Assembly (NCBI GenBank): GCA_009784745.1
Contig: WQXR01000035.1
Span: forward strand, 1 to 11,860
Origin: Methanomassiliicoccaceae archaeon
GTDB lineage: Archaea; Thermoplasmatota; Thermoplasmata; Methanomassiliicoccales; Methanomethylophilaceae
Direction: 5' to 3'
Length of the DNA: 11,860 nucleotides
Shown: positions 1-5,903 of the stretch, piece after piece
Position numbering within the stretch: position 1 is the first letter of the stretch
Layout of the letters: each line of letters begins with the position of its first letter
Program-made: the position numbers and the translations under genes
The notes under the pieces: model-generated
Seen by the model: only the letters and a program-made list of their open reading frames with translations
Told to the model about the DNA's origin: nothing
Databases searched by the model: none

Positions 1-71
1 CACACGAACACAATTATGAGGACGGACGCCAGTGAGAATAGGACATATCTGTCCCTGATGATCTGATACAT
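1..71 (-). CDS. 5' end of a membrane protein gene (runs off left edge)
   Basis: An open frame starts with ATG at 71 on the minus strand and stays open to the window edge, giving 23 residues beginning MYQIIRDRYVLFSLASVLII. A short charged head followed by an unbroken hydrophobic stretch looks like a signal anchor or first membrane segment. There is no clear Shine-Dalgarno sequence, but a TATA-like TATTATA (minus strand of 92-98) is centred about 24 bases before the ATG, which fits a leaderless transcript. The gene points away from the putative origin. The function cannot be told from this fragment, and a chance ORF is possible because only 71 bases are visible. Confidence 0.45.
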   Translation of the reverse strand, partial: MYQIIRDRYVLFSLASVLIIVFV

Positions 72-88
72 AAGAGAACATCATCAGG
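54..88. repeat. Inverted repeat, 9-bp arms
   Basis: CCTGATGAT at 54-62 and ATCATCAGG at 80-88 are perfect reverse complements separated by 17 bases. The match continues by two more bases (GT/AC) if one extra C is bulged. The start codon of the left-edge gene (69-71) lies in the loop, so a hairpin could affect its translation. It could also be a protein-binding dyad near the origin. Confidence 0.4.
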
Positions 89-91
89 ACG

Positions 92-98
92 TATAATA
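92..98 (-). promoter_or_regulatory. TATA box for the left-edge gene
   Basis: TATTATA on the minus strand, centred about 24 bases before the ATG at 71. This is the archaeal TATA-to-start spacing expected when the transcript begins at the start codon. The 16-bp palindrome at 106-121 lies immediately upstream, in the BRE/operator position. Confidence 0.35.
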
Positions 99-105
99 GG
101 ATGTG

Positions 106-121
106 ATACTACATGTAGTAT
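106..121. repeat. 16-bp perfect palindrome
   Basis: ATACTACATGTAGTAT is its own reverse complement across all 16 bases. It sits between the TATA box of the left-edge gene and the origin recognition box at 130-156. Perfect dyads of this kind in a promoter are often operators for dimeric regulators; in this setting it might instead be an origin accessory site. Confidence 0.5.
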
Positions 122-129
122 AACTGACT

Positions 130-156
130 CCCCCACCCCTTCATTTCCGGTGGAGA
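130..156 (-). other. Origin recognition box, copy 1 (ORB-like)
   Basis: On the minus strand this reads TCTCCACCGGAAAT followed by GAAGGGGTGGGGG. It has the two parts of archaeal origin recognition boxes: a short dyad (TCC-ACC-GGA) and a downstream G-string. All 27 bases are identical to the copy at 1702-1728, which lies in the opposite orientation. With the orc1 gene between the two copies, an Orc1 binding site is the natural reading. The G-string points left, away from orc1. Confidence 0.8.
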
Positions 157-177
157 TTGCTGCGTTGAAATAACGTC

Positions 178-273
178 TCAGCCGAGCTGCCCGATCAGTA
201 TTATTGCGCCGACACCGGCGAGGATCGCCGCGAGACATATACCGATCACAAGCCAACCGTTCATCTTTTTCAT
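178..273 (-). CDS. 31-residue single-span membrane microprotein
   Basis: The ATG at 271-273 on the minus strand has a good archaeal Shine-Dalgarno GGTGA (279-283) five bases before it, and a TTTAATA box (313-319) that would place the transcript start about 17 bases upstream of the ATG. The product begins MKKMNGWLVIGIC and is a short lysine-bearing head followed by one hydrophobic helix of roughly 22 residues rich in Ala, Ile, Gly and Leu. It ends with TGA at 178-180. The frame extends upstream to 390, but that stretch has no ribosome site and is low in membrane character, so the short form is preferred. It lies inside the putative origin, divergent from orc1. No family is recognised; a membrane-bound regulator or toxin-like peptide are possibilities only. 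Confidence 0.5.
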   Translation of the reverse strand: MKKMNGWLVIGICLAAILAGVGAIILIGQLG

Positions 274-312
274 GTTATTCACCGTATGTTTTTGATGTGT
301 ATAGAATATGAA

Positions 313-319
313 TATTAAA
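313..319 (-). promoter_or_regulatory. TATA box for the microprotein gene
   Basis: TTTAATA on the minus strand, the same heptamer that precedes the signal peptidase gene. It is about 43 bases before the ATG at 273, so the expected transcript would carry a short leader that includes the GGTGA ribosome site. Confidence 0.4.
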
Positions 320-413
320 TGGACGCTGTTCTTCTTCGTGCTGTTCCGAGACGATAACGATAACAGATTAATACTAGGTCTTACTTCCATGTGAAGTTAA
401 ATTACAAAACAAT

Positions 414-423
414 ATTTCCGGTG
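414..423 (-). promoter_or_regulatory. Partial ORB core over the orc1 ribosome site
   Basis: ATTTCCGGTG on the plus strand is identical to ten bases of the dyad half of both full boxes (CACCGGAAAT on the minus strand). The G-string is absent. It overlaps the GGTGA ribosome-binding site of orc1 (420-424). It may be a weak Orc1 site used for self-regulation, or chance overlap of the ribosome site with the dyad. Confidence 0.35.
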
Positions 424-431
424 AACACAAC

Positions 432-1676
432 ATGGCGGAACAGGAACACAAATCGATATTCACAAAACATATCGACAGAAGGAACAAGATCGTAAAGAAC
501 AAAGATGTTCTTCTTACCTCATACATGCCCGGGGAACTCCCGCACAGGATGGGGGATGTGGATGCCATAGCAACAGTGATCGCACCGGCATTCGAAGGCG
601 ACAAACCGTCAAACATAATGATATTCGGAAAACCCGGGACGGGAAAGACGGCTGTGATGAATTTCATCGGCAAAGAGATGAAGAAAGAAGATCCGAATGA
701 GAATAACTGTTCTTACATCTACGTCAATTGTGAGATCGTCGACACACAATACGGGATACTTTGTAAGATAGGGAATGATATAATAGCAAATTTTGAAAAA
801 AGGATGCCGTTCACAGGATGGAGTCTGGAAAAGGTTTACTCTGAGATGAGAAATTATATTGACGGTCAAGATAAGGTATTCGTTGTTGTTCTTGATGAAG
901 TAGATCGTTTGGCTCAGAAAGGAGGGGATGATGTTCTTTATCACCTTTCCGCGATAAATGACGATCTGAAATATTCCAAAGTGTCATTAGTATGTATATC
1001 GAACAAAGCGGATTATACAGATTCTCTGGAACCGAGAGTGAAAAGCAGATTGTGTGAAGAGAAATTATTGTTCCATCCTTATGACGCGAAACAATTGGAT
1101 GATATCCTGAGAAGAAGAGGAGAGATCGCATTCGAGGAGGGAACGTTGGAAGAAGGTGTCATTCCGCTGTGCGCAGCATTATCCGCACAGGAATCCGGAG
1201 ATGCGCGGAAAGCATTAGCACTTTTACGCATAGCGGCGGAGATCGCGGAAAGAAGAGGCGACAACGCCGTGGCCGAGGCGCATGTGAGATCTGCGAAGGC
1301 ACGTATCGAATTGGACACGGTCAGTGAGACCGTTAAATCACTAACGCACCAATCAAAAACAATTCTGATGAGTATTGTGTATAACACAAAAGAAGACATC
1401 AGAAAGATGACCACGGGTGATGTGTATTCAAAATATGTTGAACTTTGTGATATCTTATCTCTTCCTGTTCTGACGCAGAGGAGAGTCACTGATCTGATAT
1501 CGGAATTAGATATGCTTGGCATAATCCACGCGCCGGTGAGATCGTACGGAAGGCAGGGAAGAACAAAGGAAATTGAACTGAGCGTCCCGGCGGAGATATG
1601 TGATATGCTCAGCGACGATGAGTGTATGTTACCGCTCAAAAAATATAAACCACGGAAACAGACGACGCTTCTGTGA
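432..1676 (+). CDS. orc1: Orc1/Cdc6 replication initiator
   Basis: AAA+ ATPase that binds origin recognition boxes and loads the MCM helicase. The 414-residue length is normal for archaeal Orc1/Cdc6. Walker A is GKPGTGKT (66-73), Walker B is LDEVD (154-158), sensor 1 is ISNK with Asn191, the PRVKSRL segment (201-207) is the box VII/initiator-type arginine region, and sensor 2 is GDARKAL (257-263, Arg259). Residues about 300-414 form the winged-helix DNA-binding domain, with a basic wing around RQGRTKEIEL. The ATG at 432 has GGTGA seven bases upstream. All ATPase motifs are intact, so this should be an active initiator. It lies between two inverted ORB copies, which supports its being the cognate binder of this origin. 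Confidence 0.95.
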   Translation: MAEQEHKSIFTKHIDRRNKIVKNKDVLLTSYMPGELPHRMGDVDAIATVIAPAFEGDKPSNIMIFGKPGTGKTAVMNFIGKEMKKEDPNENNCSYIYVNCEIVDTQYGILCKIGNDIIANFEKRMPFTGWSLEKVYSEMRNYIDGQDKVFVVVLDEVDRLAQKGGDDVLYHLSAINDDLKYSKVSLVCISNKADYTDSLEPRVKSRLCEEKLLFHPYDAKQLDDILRRRGEIAFEEGTLEEGVIPLCAALSAQESGDARKALALLRIAAEIAERRGDNAVAEAHVRSAKARIELDTVSETVKSLTHQSKTILMSIVYNTKEDIRKMTTGDVYSKYVELCDILSLPVLTQRRVTDLISELDMLGIIHAPVRSYGRQGRTKEIELSVPAEICDMLSDDECMLPLKKYKPRKQTTLL

Positions 1677-1685
1677 GGACATCAC

Positions 1686-1695
1686 AATATTTTTG
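1686..1695 (+). terminator. T-rich terminator of orc1
   Basis: Just after the orc1 stop codon the sequence reads AATATTTTTG, with five T residues at 1690-1694. Short oligo-T tracts without a hairpin are sufficient for archaeal intrinsic termination. It ends eight bases before the second origin box. Confidence 0.4.
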
Positions 1696-1701
1696 AAGCA
1701 T

Positions 1702-1728
1702 TCTCCACCGGAAATGAAGGGGTGGGGG
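1702..1728 (+). other. Origin recognition box, copy 2 (ORB-like)
   Basis: TCTCCACCGGAAAT followed by GAAGGGGTGGGGG, a perfect 27-base match to the copy at 130-156 but inverted; the match extends leftwards to GCA with one mismatch. It fills most of the 55-base gap between the converging orc1 and signal peptidase genes and ends three bases before the signal peptidase stop codon. The dyad plus G-string layout is that of archaeal ORBs. The G-string points right, away from orc1. Confidence 0.8.
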
Positions 1729-1731
1729 CGT

Positions 1732-2493
1732 TCATTCCTTCTTGCGTCTCATTCTTTCAAAAGTGAAAGCGGCAGCGAACACCGACGCGATCATCAGCGC
1801 TATCGACAATATCAAATAAATAACACTGTTCCACGGAACCTTATCGGCGTTGTTGCCGGTGATCAACAATTTCACACAACCAAGCCACGGGATCTCGTGA
1901 GCGGCGACGGCGATAACCATATCTTCGGTAACGAATAACGTATCCGCAGAACTGTTGTTATCGCCCATGGTTATGTATCCGCATGTCCCGGCGGGCAGGC
2001 CAGCGTATGCGGGGCTGCCGAGATCTATCGTTATCGGTATGTCCCTGTACCCGGCTGTTATTGACAAAATTCCGTGATACCCGACCGCATCCTTGGCGCA
2101 TGACCACATTCCCGGGTATGCGGCAAGGGCGGGGATGTTCCATTTTCCGCCGCCCAGATGTTCCATGAAAAGGATAGCACGATGTATTATCGTCCTTCCC
2201 GCGGCGTTCTTGTACAATACCACGTCACCGTGATCCCCGAATTTGCCGTATCCGGTGACACACGCCTCCGCGTATGTCGTTATGCTCATTTTTGAAACAT
2301 CTTTGACAACGACCATGTCGCCGGTATCGATAATTCCGATCTTTGAATCGGCCGAGTGCATCATGCTTCCCGATTCCACTGTGTAAAAAGGCGATGAGAG
2401 GCCTGCGTACAGCACTGTACATCCGTACGCGGCAACGAACACCGTGATTATAACGGAAACCGCAATGACGATGTTCTTTGTGTCGCTTTTCAC
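1732..2493 (-). CDS. Archaeal signal peptidase I (Sec11-like)
   Basis: Membrane-bound serine protease that removes signal peptides from secreted proteins. The product has 253 residues. An N-terminal membrane helix (about 8-30) is followed by the catalytic Ser43 in VESGSMM, His104 in IIHRAI in place of the bacterial lysine, and Asp178 in MGDNN with a second acid at Asp184. This Ser-His-Asp pattern is that of archaeal and eukaryotic ER signal peptidases. A second helix near the C-terminus (about 222-244) ends in the basic tail ERMRRKKE, giving a second membrane anchor. The GTG start at 2493 has no strong ribosome site, but TTTAATA (2516-2522) is centred 26 bases upstream, so the mRNA is probably leaderless. 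It converges on orc1. Confidence 0.88.
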   Translation of the reverse strand: MKSDTKNIVIAVSVIITVFVAAYGCTVLYAGLSSPFYTVESGSMMHSADSKIGIIDTGDMVVVKDVSKMSITTYAEACVTGYGKFGDHGDVVLYKNAAGRTIIHRAILFMEHLGGGKWNIPALAAYPGMWSCAKDAVGYHGILSITAGYRDIPITIDLGSPAYAGLPAGTCGYITMGDNNSSADTLFVTEDMVIAVAAHEIPWLGCVKLLITGNNADKVPWNSVIYLILSIALMIASVFAAAFTFERMRRKKE

Positions 2494-2515
2494 ACGATAC
2501 CGTACCGCAACGCCG

Positions 2516-2522
2516 TATTAAA
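2516..2522 (-). promoter_or_regulatory. TATA box of the signal peptidase gene
   Basis: TTTAATA on the minus strand, centred 26 bases before the GTG start. This spacing predicts transcription beginning at or next to the start codon. Confidence 0.5.
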
Positions 2523-2535
2523 CGGCTCGGAAGAA

Positions 2536-2543
2536 GCATATAC
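2536..2543 (+). promoter_or_regulatory. TATA box of the deaminase gene
   Basis: GCATATAC on the plus strand, centred 26 bases before the ATG at 2566. It mirrors the signal peptidase promoter in the 72-base divergent spacer. A weak AAGGGA precedes the ATG, but by spacing the transcript would be leaderless. Confidence 0.45.
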
Positions 2544-2565
2544 CTTCTCCGCCGTTAAGGGAAAC

Positions 2566-3024
2566 ATGAACAGGCCCGATAACGATACGTACTTCATGGA
2601 GATGGCGCAACTGATATCAAAACGGTCGACATGCGTCCGCCGTCAGGTGGGTGCGGTGATAGTGAAGGACAAACGCGTCCTGACAACGGGTTACAACGGA
2701 TCGCCGAAGGGAACGAAGCACTGCGAAGACCTCGGATGCATACGCGACCAGCAGAACATACCCTCGGGTACGAGGCACGAACTGTGCAGAGGCGTCCACG
2801 CGGAACAGAACGCCGTCATCCAGGCGGCGTACTTCGGGATAAGCATTGACGGCGGTTCCATCTATACGACAACATATCCGTGCTCAATGTGCGCCAAGAT
2901 ACTCATCAACGCTGGGATAAGGGAGATAATATACGAGGACAGTTACATGGACGACCTCTCCAAAAAACTGTTCGAAGAGACCAACGTCATCGTAAGAAAA
3001 TTCGTCCCCAAAGGAACAACATGA
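2566..3024 (+). CDS. Deoxycytidylate (dCMP) deaminase-type zinc deaminase
   Basis: Probably converts dCMP to dUMP, feeding thymidylate synthesis in the cytoplasm. The 152-residue length fits the dCMP deaminase/ComEB family. The catalytic zinc site is complete: HAEQN (His78, Glu80 as proton shuttle) and PCSMC (Cys106, Cys109). The upstream segment with GYNGSPKG (42-49) and several Cys and His residues (Cys53, Cys58, His71, Cys74) is typical of dCMP deaminases and may include a second structural zinc site. It is divergent from the signal peptidase gene, and a 245-base gap separates it from the ATP synthase operon, so it is probably a single-gene unit. Free-cytidine or tRNA deaminases share the zinc motifs, but the GYNGSP segment favours dCMP. 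Confidence 0.88.
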   Translation: MNRPDNDTYFMEMAQLISKRSTCVRRQVGAVIVKDKRVLTTGYNGSPKGTKHCEDLGCIRDQQNIPSGTRHELCRGVHAEQNAVIQAAYFGISIDGGSIYTTTYPCSMCAKILINAGIREIIYEDSYMDDLSKKLFEETNVIVRKFVPKGTT

Positions 3025-3213
3025 ACGTCTTCCGTACGATACCGCCGGAGACCCGATTTTAACGATTGCTGAGTGCCGTTGCCTACCGACGGGCAGGCAT
3101 CCGTTCAAAGACAAAAGTGATTAGCCAGAGTGATGAATTTCGCGCACAGGAAAGCAATTGTTCGAATATGTTCAGCGACCTCCCGAACCGCGCAGGCTCG
3201 CTCGCGATAGCAG

Positions 3214-3225
3214 TCAGTATTAAGT
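3214..3225 (+). promoter_or_regulatory. Candidate promoter of the ATP synthase operon
   Basis: TCAGTATTAAGT includes the TATA-like core TATTAAG about 50 bases before the TTG start of atpH, leaving a leader of roughly 20-25 bases that keeps the GGAG ribosome site. The rest of the 245-base spacer (3025-3269) holds a short hairpin (TGCCT 3080-3084 with AGGCA 3095-3099) and no convincing gene. Confidence 0.35.
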
Positions 3226-3269
3226 AGGACCAGTGCAATCGGGTTCCGAATAGGGTCGGGGAGTTTAAC

Positions 3270-3602
3270 TTGAGCCGAACTGACATACTTACGGAAATTA
3301 AAAAAGCCGAGGCAGACGCGAAGATCGCGATCGAAGCAGCCGAGGCGGACAAAAGGACATCGATAGCGAACGCACGCAGGGACTCTGTGAACAAGATCCA
3401 AAATGCGGAAGCGAAGGCGCGCGAGGCATCCGAATCCGCCGTTTCGAAAGAGAAGGAAAAACTGGCTGTGAAACGCGAAGAGATACTGAGCGTCGGGAAG
3501 ACCGAGGCGGAAAAGCTTGAGAGATCGACCGAAGGCAAGATGTCCGAGGTCAAAGATTTTCTGAATAAAGAATTCGAGAGGTCCCTGAATGTTGCTTCCT
3601 GA
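3270..3602 (+). CDS. atpH: A-type ATP synthase subunit H
   Basis: Peripheral stalk subunit that pairs with subunit E and ties the catalytic head to the membrane subunit I. The product has 110 residues, is very rich in Ala, Glu and Lys, and is almost entirely heptad-like (for example AEADAKIAIEAAEADKR), as expected for a right-handed coiled coil; there is no membrane segment. The start is TTG at 3270, supported by GGAG (3260-3263) six bases upstream; no other suitable start is seen. It is the first gene of the operon and overlaps the next gene by 14 bases. The rare TTG may keep its initiation low or tune it. Confidence 0.85.
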   Translation: MSRTDILTEIKKAEADAKIAIEAAEADKRTSIANARRDSVNKIQNAEAKAREASESAVSKEKEKLAVKREEILSVGKTEAEKLERSTEGKMSEVKDFLNKEFERSLNVAS

Positions 3603-5664
3603 GCCGATGAGCAGGATCGTTATCGTTGGCAATAAACAACGCCTTGACGAAGCGATCGACGCTTTGTACGGACTGAAACTGATACATCTGATAGACCACA
3701 CGACCGGAACGGACGAAGGATTCTCAATAGGTACACCGCGTCCGTACTCCGAGAAGGCGGCGCAGAGGCTGCTGTCGCTGAAGGCGATGGAGAAGGAACT
3801 GGACATAAACGACGGAACGGAGCTCGACGTCAAGGCGAATGCAAAAGAGATACGCGCCAAGATATCCTCGGATTCCGTGGAAGCGACCACAGAGGAAGTT
3901 TTTAAGGTCCTTGATAAAAAGAACAGCATCGTTCAGAAGATCGCGGAAGAGAATTCGAAGAAAGAGGAACTGTCGCGGATATCGAGCATACCCGTGGACC
4001 TTGAATTATACAGAGGCTACAATTCATTGGCGGTGCTTGTCGGTACCGTCGCAGCGGATCCGTCGGCCGCCGTCGCGGGCATTGCGGATTCGGAGTTCTT
4101 TATATCAGATAATAAGAAGGTAATAGTGCTCTTCGTGAAGAAGAGCGAGAAAGAGAGCGCACTCCGTGCGCTCACGGAGTTCGAGTTCGCAGAGTTCTTC
4201 GTGCCCGAGGGCACAGGGTCCCCGGCCGCCGGAATAGCGGCGGCGGATGCGAAGATCACAGAATACAAGGTCGCACTCGCAGAAGCGGAAAAAGAAGTTT
4301 CGGCGCTCAGAGAGAAGCACGGCAACAGCATACTTCTCATGGACGAGGAGATCTCGATCGAGGCCGAGAAGGGCGGTCTGCCGTTGCGCATAGCAACAAG
4401 CGATTATTCATTTGTCATAGATGCGTGGGTGCCTACCGACAAAGTAAGCACGATCACGAATGAAATGAACACGAGACTCGGCGATAATGTTTATGTTGAG
4501 TTACAGGAGGACCGTTCAAGGGACCTCCACGAGGTGGAACATGCGGAGGATCGTTTCAAAGAAACGCCGACGCACATGAAGAACGGAGCGTATGTGAAGA
4601 ACTTCAAATACCCAGTTCAGTTGGTCGACACGCCAAAATACCAGGAGATAAATCCGACGGTGGTAATGAGTATCTTCTTCCCGCTGTTCTTCGGTCTGAT
4701 GGTCGGTGACGTGGGATACGCGATACCGTTCATCGTGCTGGGTGCGTACGGCCTTAAAACGGCGAAATCCAAGGATTTCCAGGCGATCGCCACTGTTCTG
4801 TTCTACGGAGGCCTATGGGCGTTCGTCTTCGGGTTCTTCCTGTTCGGCGAGATGTTCGGTATGCACTTTGTAGGCGAGATGATCGCCGGCGACGCCGCCA
4901 TAACCTGGCAGGGGCTGTTCCATCTGGACTTCCCCGAGTGGTTCGTCAATATATTCCCGCACACGGTCGACGCTCTCGGTCACGACCATTACGGCGTGAG
5001 CAAGTTGCTGGAAGTGACAATGCTCCTGAAACTTGCGGTATACATCGGTGTGATACACATAATGCTCGGATTCATCATGGGCTTCATCAACGTCAAGATG
5101 CAGCACGGCTTCAAGGAAGCATTCATGGAGAAGGGCAGCTGGATCATGATAATGACGGGATTGGTAACAGCGGCATGGGCGGCAACGGAATTCATGATCT
5201 ACGTCAAACCGATAGAGGGCGTGGTGTTGTATGCACTGATAACAGGCGTTGTTCTTCTACTGATCGGTATCGTTCTCGCGGTAAAGAAGGAAGGCGGCAC
5301 TGCGGTGCTGGAAGTTCCGTCGCTGTTCGGTAATATACTGTCATATACACGTATAACCGCCATCGGTGCCGGTAAGGCCGGCATGGCGCTGGCGTTCAAC
5401 TACATATCAATATCCATGATAGGTCTCGGCCTCATGGAAGCACTGGGCCCCGGATTGGGGATAATAGGACTGATAGTAGGGATACTGATGTTCTCGTTCC
5501 TCCACCTGGTGGTCTGGACACTGGCCATACTCTCCGCAGGTCTGCACGCCTTAAGGTTGCATTATGTGGAGATGATGTCAAGGTTCTATGTCGGAGGCGG
5601 TAAGGAATACGAACCGCTCGAGATAAAACGCAAAAACACAAAAATCGTAGAAACAGAGGTATAA
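3589..5664 (+). CDS. atpI: A-type ATP synthase subunit I (a)
   Basis: Stator subunit that provides the ion half-channels beside the c ring and anchors the peripheral stalks. The 691 residues divide into a cytoplasmic arm (about 1-345, with coiled-coil segments such as AEAEKEVSALREKHG) and a membrane domain from about 357, opening with FFPLFFGLMVGDVGY (363-377). The essential arginine that meets the c-ring carboxylate is Arg588 in SYTRITAIGAGKAG, and the second conserved arginine is Arg656 in LHALRLHYVE. The C-terminal FYVGGGKEYEPLEI is also family-typical. The ATG at 3589 overlaps atpH by 14 bases and has GAGAGGT six bases upstream; the start MLLPEPMSR fits the family. Confidence 0.96.
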   Translation: MLLPEPMSRIVIVGNKQRLDEAIDALYGLKLIHLIDHTTGTDEGFSIGTPRPYSEKAAQRLLSLKAMEKELDINDGTELDVKANAKEIRAKISSDSVEATTEEVFKVLDKKNSIVQKIAEENSKKEELSRISSIPVDLELYRGYNSLAVLVGTVAADPSAAVAGIADSEFFISDNKKVIVLFVKKSEKESALRALTEFEFAEFFVPEGTGSPAAGIAAADAKITEYKVALAEAEKEVSALREKHGNSILLMDEEISIEAEKGGLPLRIATSDYSFVIDAWVPTDKVSTITNEMNTRLGDNVYVELQEDRSRDLHEVEHAEDRFKETPTHMKNGAYVKNFKYPVQLVDTPKYQEINPTVVMSIFFPLFFGLMVGDVGYAIPFIVLGAYGLKTAKSKDFQAIATVLFYGGLWAFVFGFFLFGEMFGMHFVGEMIAGDAAITWQGLFHLDFPEWFVNIFPHTVDALGHDHYGVSKLLEVTMLLKLAVYIGVIHIMLGFIMGFINVKMQHGFKEAFMEKGSWIMIMTGLVTAAWAATEFMIYVKPIEGVVLYALITGVVLLLIGIVLAVKKEGGTAVLEVPSLFGNILSYTRITAIGAGKAGMALAFNYISISMIGLGLMEALGPGLGIIGLIVGILMFSFLHLVVWTLAILSAGLHALRLHYVEMMSRFYVGGGKEYEPLEIKRKNTKIVETEV

Positions 5665-5667
5665 GAA

Positions 5668-5886
5668 ATGGAAGCAGACATGGGAATGTTAGCCATCGGT
5701 GCCGGCTTGGCCGTAGGTCTGGCAGGTATCGGTACAGGACTTGGACAGAAAGACGCCGCAGCGGCGGCGATCGGTGCGATCACCGAAGACAAGAGCATGT
5801 TCGGTAAAGCGATGATATTCGTCGTGTTGCCGGAAACGATCGTCATCTTCGGGCTGGTCATCGCCTTCATGATAATATTCGTGTAA
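5668..5886 (+). CDS. atpK: A-type ATP synthase subunit K (c, rotor ring)
   Basis: Two-helix proteolipid that forms the rotating membrane ring. At 72 residues it is a single hairpin, not a duplicated form. Helix 1 (about 6-27) is glycine-rich and ends in GTGLGQKDAA; a polar loop with ITEDKS follows; helix 2 (about 46-71) carries the ion-binding Glu56 in VLPETIVIFGLVIAF. Gln27 and Thr57 stand where sodium-coordinating residues occur in sodium-type c subunits, but the position of the tyrosine of that site is Phe61. The ATG at 5668 lies three bases after the atpI stop, with GAGGT seven bases upstream inside atpI. Confidence 0.95.
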   Translation: MEADMGMLAIGAGLAVGLAGIGTGLGQKDAAAAAIGAITEDKSMFGKAMIFVVLPETIVIFGLVIAFMIIFV

Positions 5887-5903
5887 GAGCAAGAGGCCGT
5901 TTC

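Larger units (their letters stand above)
274..431. other. AT-rich intergenic region, candidate duplex unwinding element
   Basis: The spacer between the divergent microprotein and orc1 genes is visibly richer in A and T than the flanking coding DNA, with stretches such as GAATATTAAAT (310-320) and TTAAATTACAAAACAATATT. It lies between two inverted origin recognition boxes, as unwinding elements do in other archaeal origins. It must also hold the orc1 promoter; GATTAATAC (366-374) and GTTAAATTA (395-403) are the best TATA-like candidates, and the first would leave room for the ribosome site. Confidence 0.45.

Noticed and set aside
14..256. 80-residue minus-strand open frame over the left region
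   Set aside because: It runs across the ORB, the palindrome and the microprotein gene in another frame, has no ribosome site and has an unprotein-like composition.
130..1728. The 27-bp inverted repeats as terminal repeats of a mobile element carrying orc1
   Set aside because: There is no transposase and no target-site duplication outside the repeats, and the dyad plus G-string layout fits origin boxes much better.
2363..2390. GATTCCACTGTGTAAAAAGG inside the signal peptidase gene as an origin box
   Set aside because: It shares only TTCCACTG with ORB-like sites, lacks the G-string and encodes conserved residues next to the active-site serine.
3080..3099. TGCCT/AGGCA hairpin as a terminator of the deaminase gene
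   Set aside because: The stem is only five pairs and no T-run follows.
3130..3210. GTGATGA resembling a C/D box RNA, and a 25-codon frame from the ATG at 3133
   Set aside because: No CTGA box D follows at a suitable distance, and the short frame has no ribosome site and a random-looking Arg/Ser-rich product.
3241..3263. GGTTCCGAATAGGGTCGGGGAG as a third origin box
   Set aside because: The dyad is missing; the G-rich end is explained by the atpH ribosome site.
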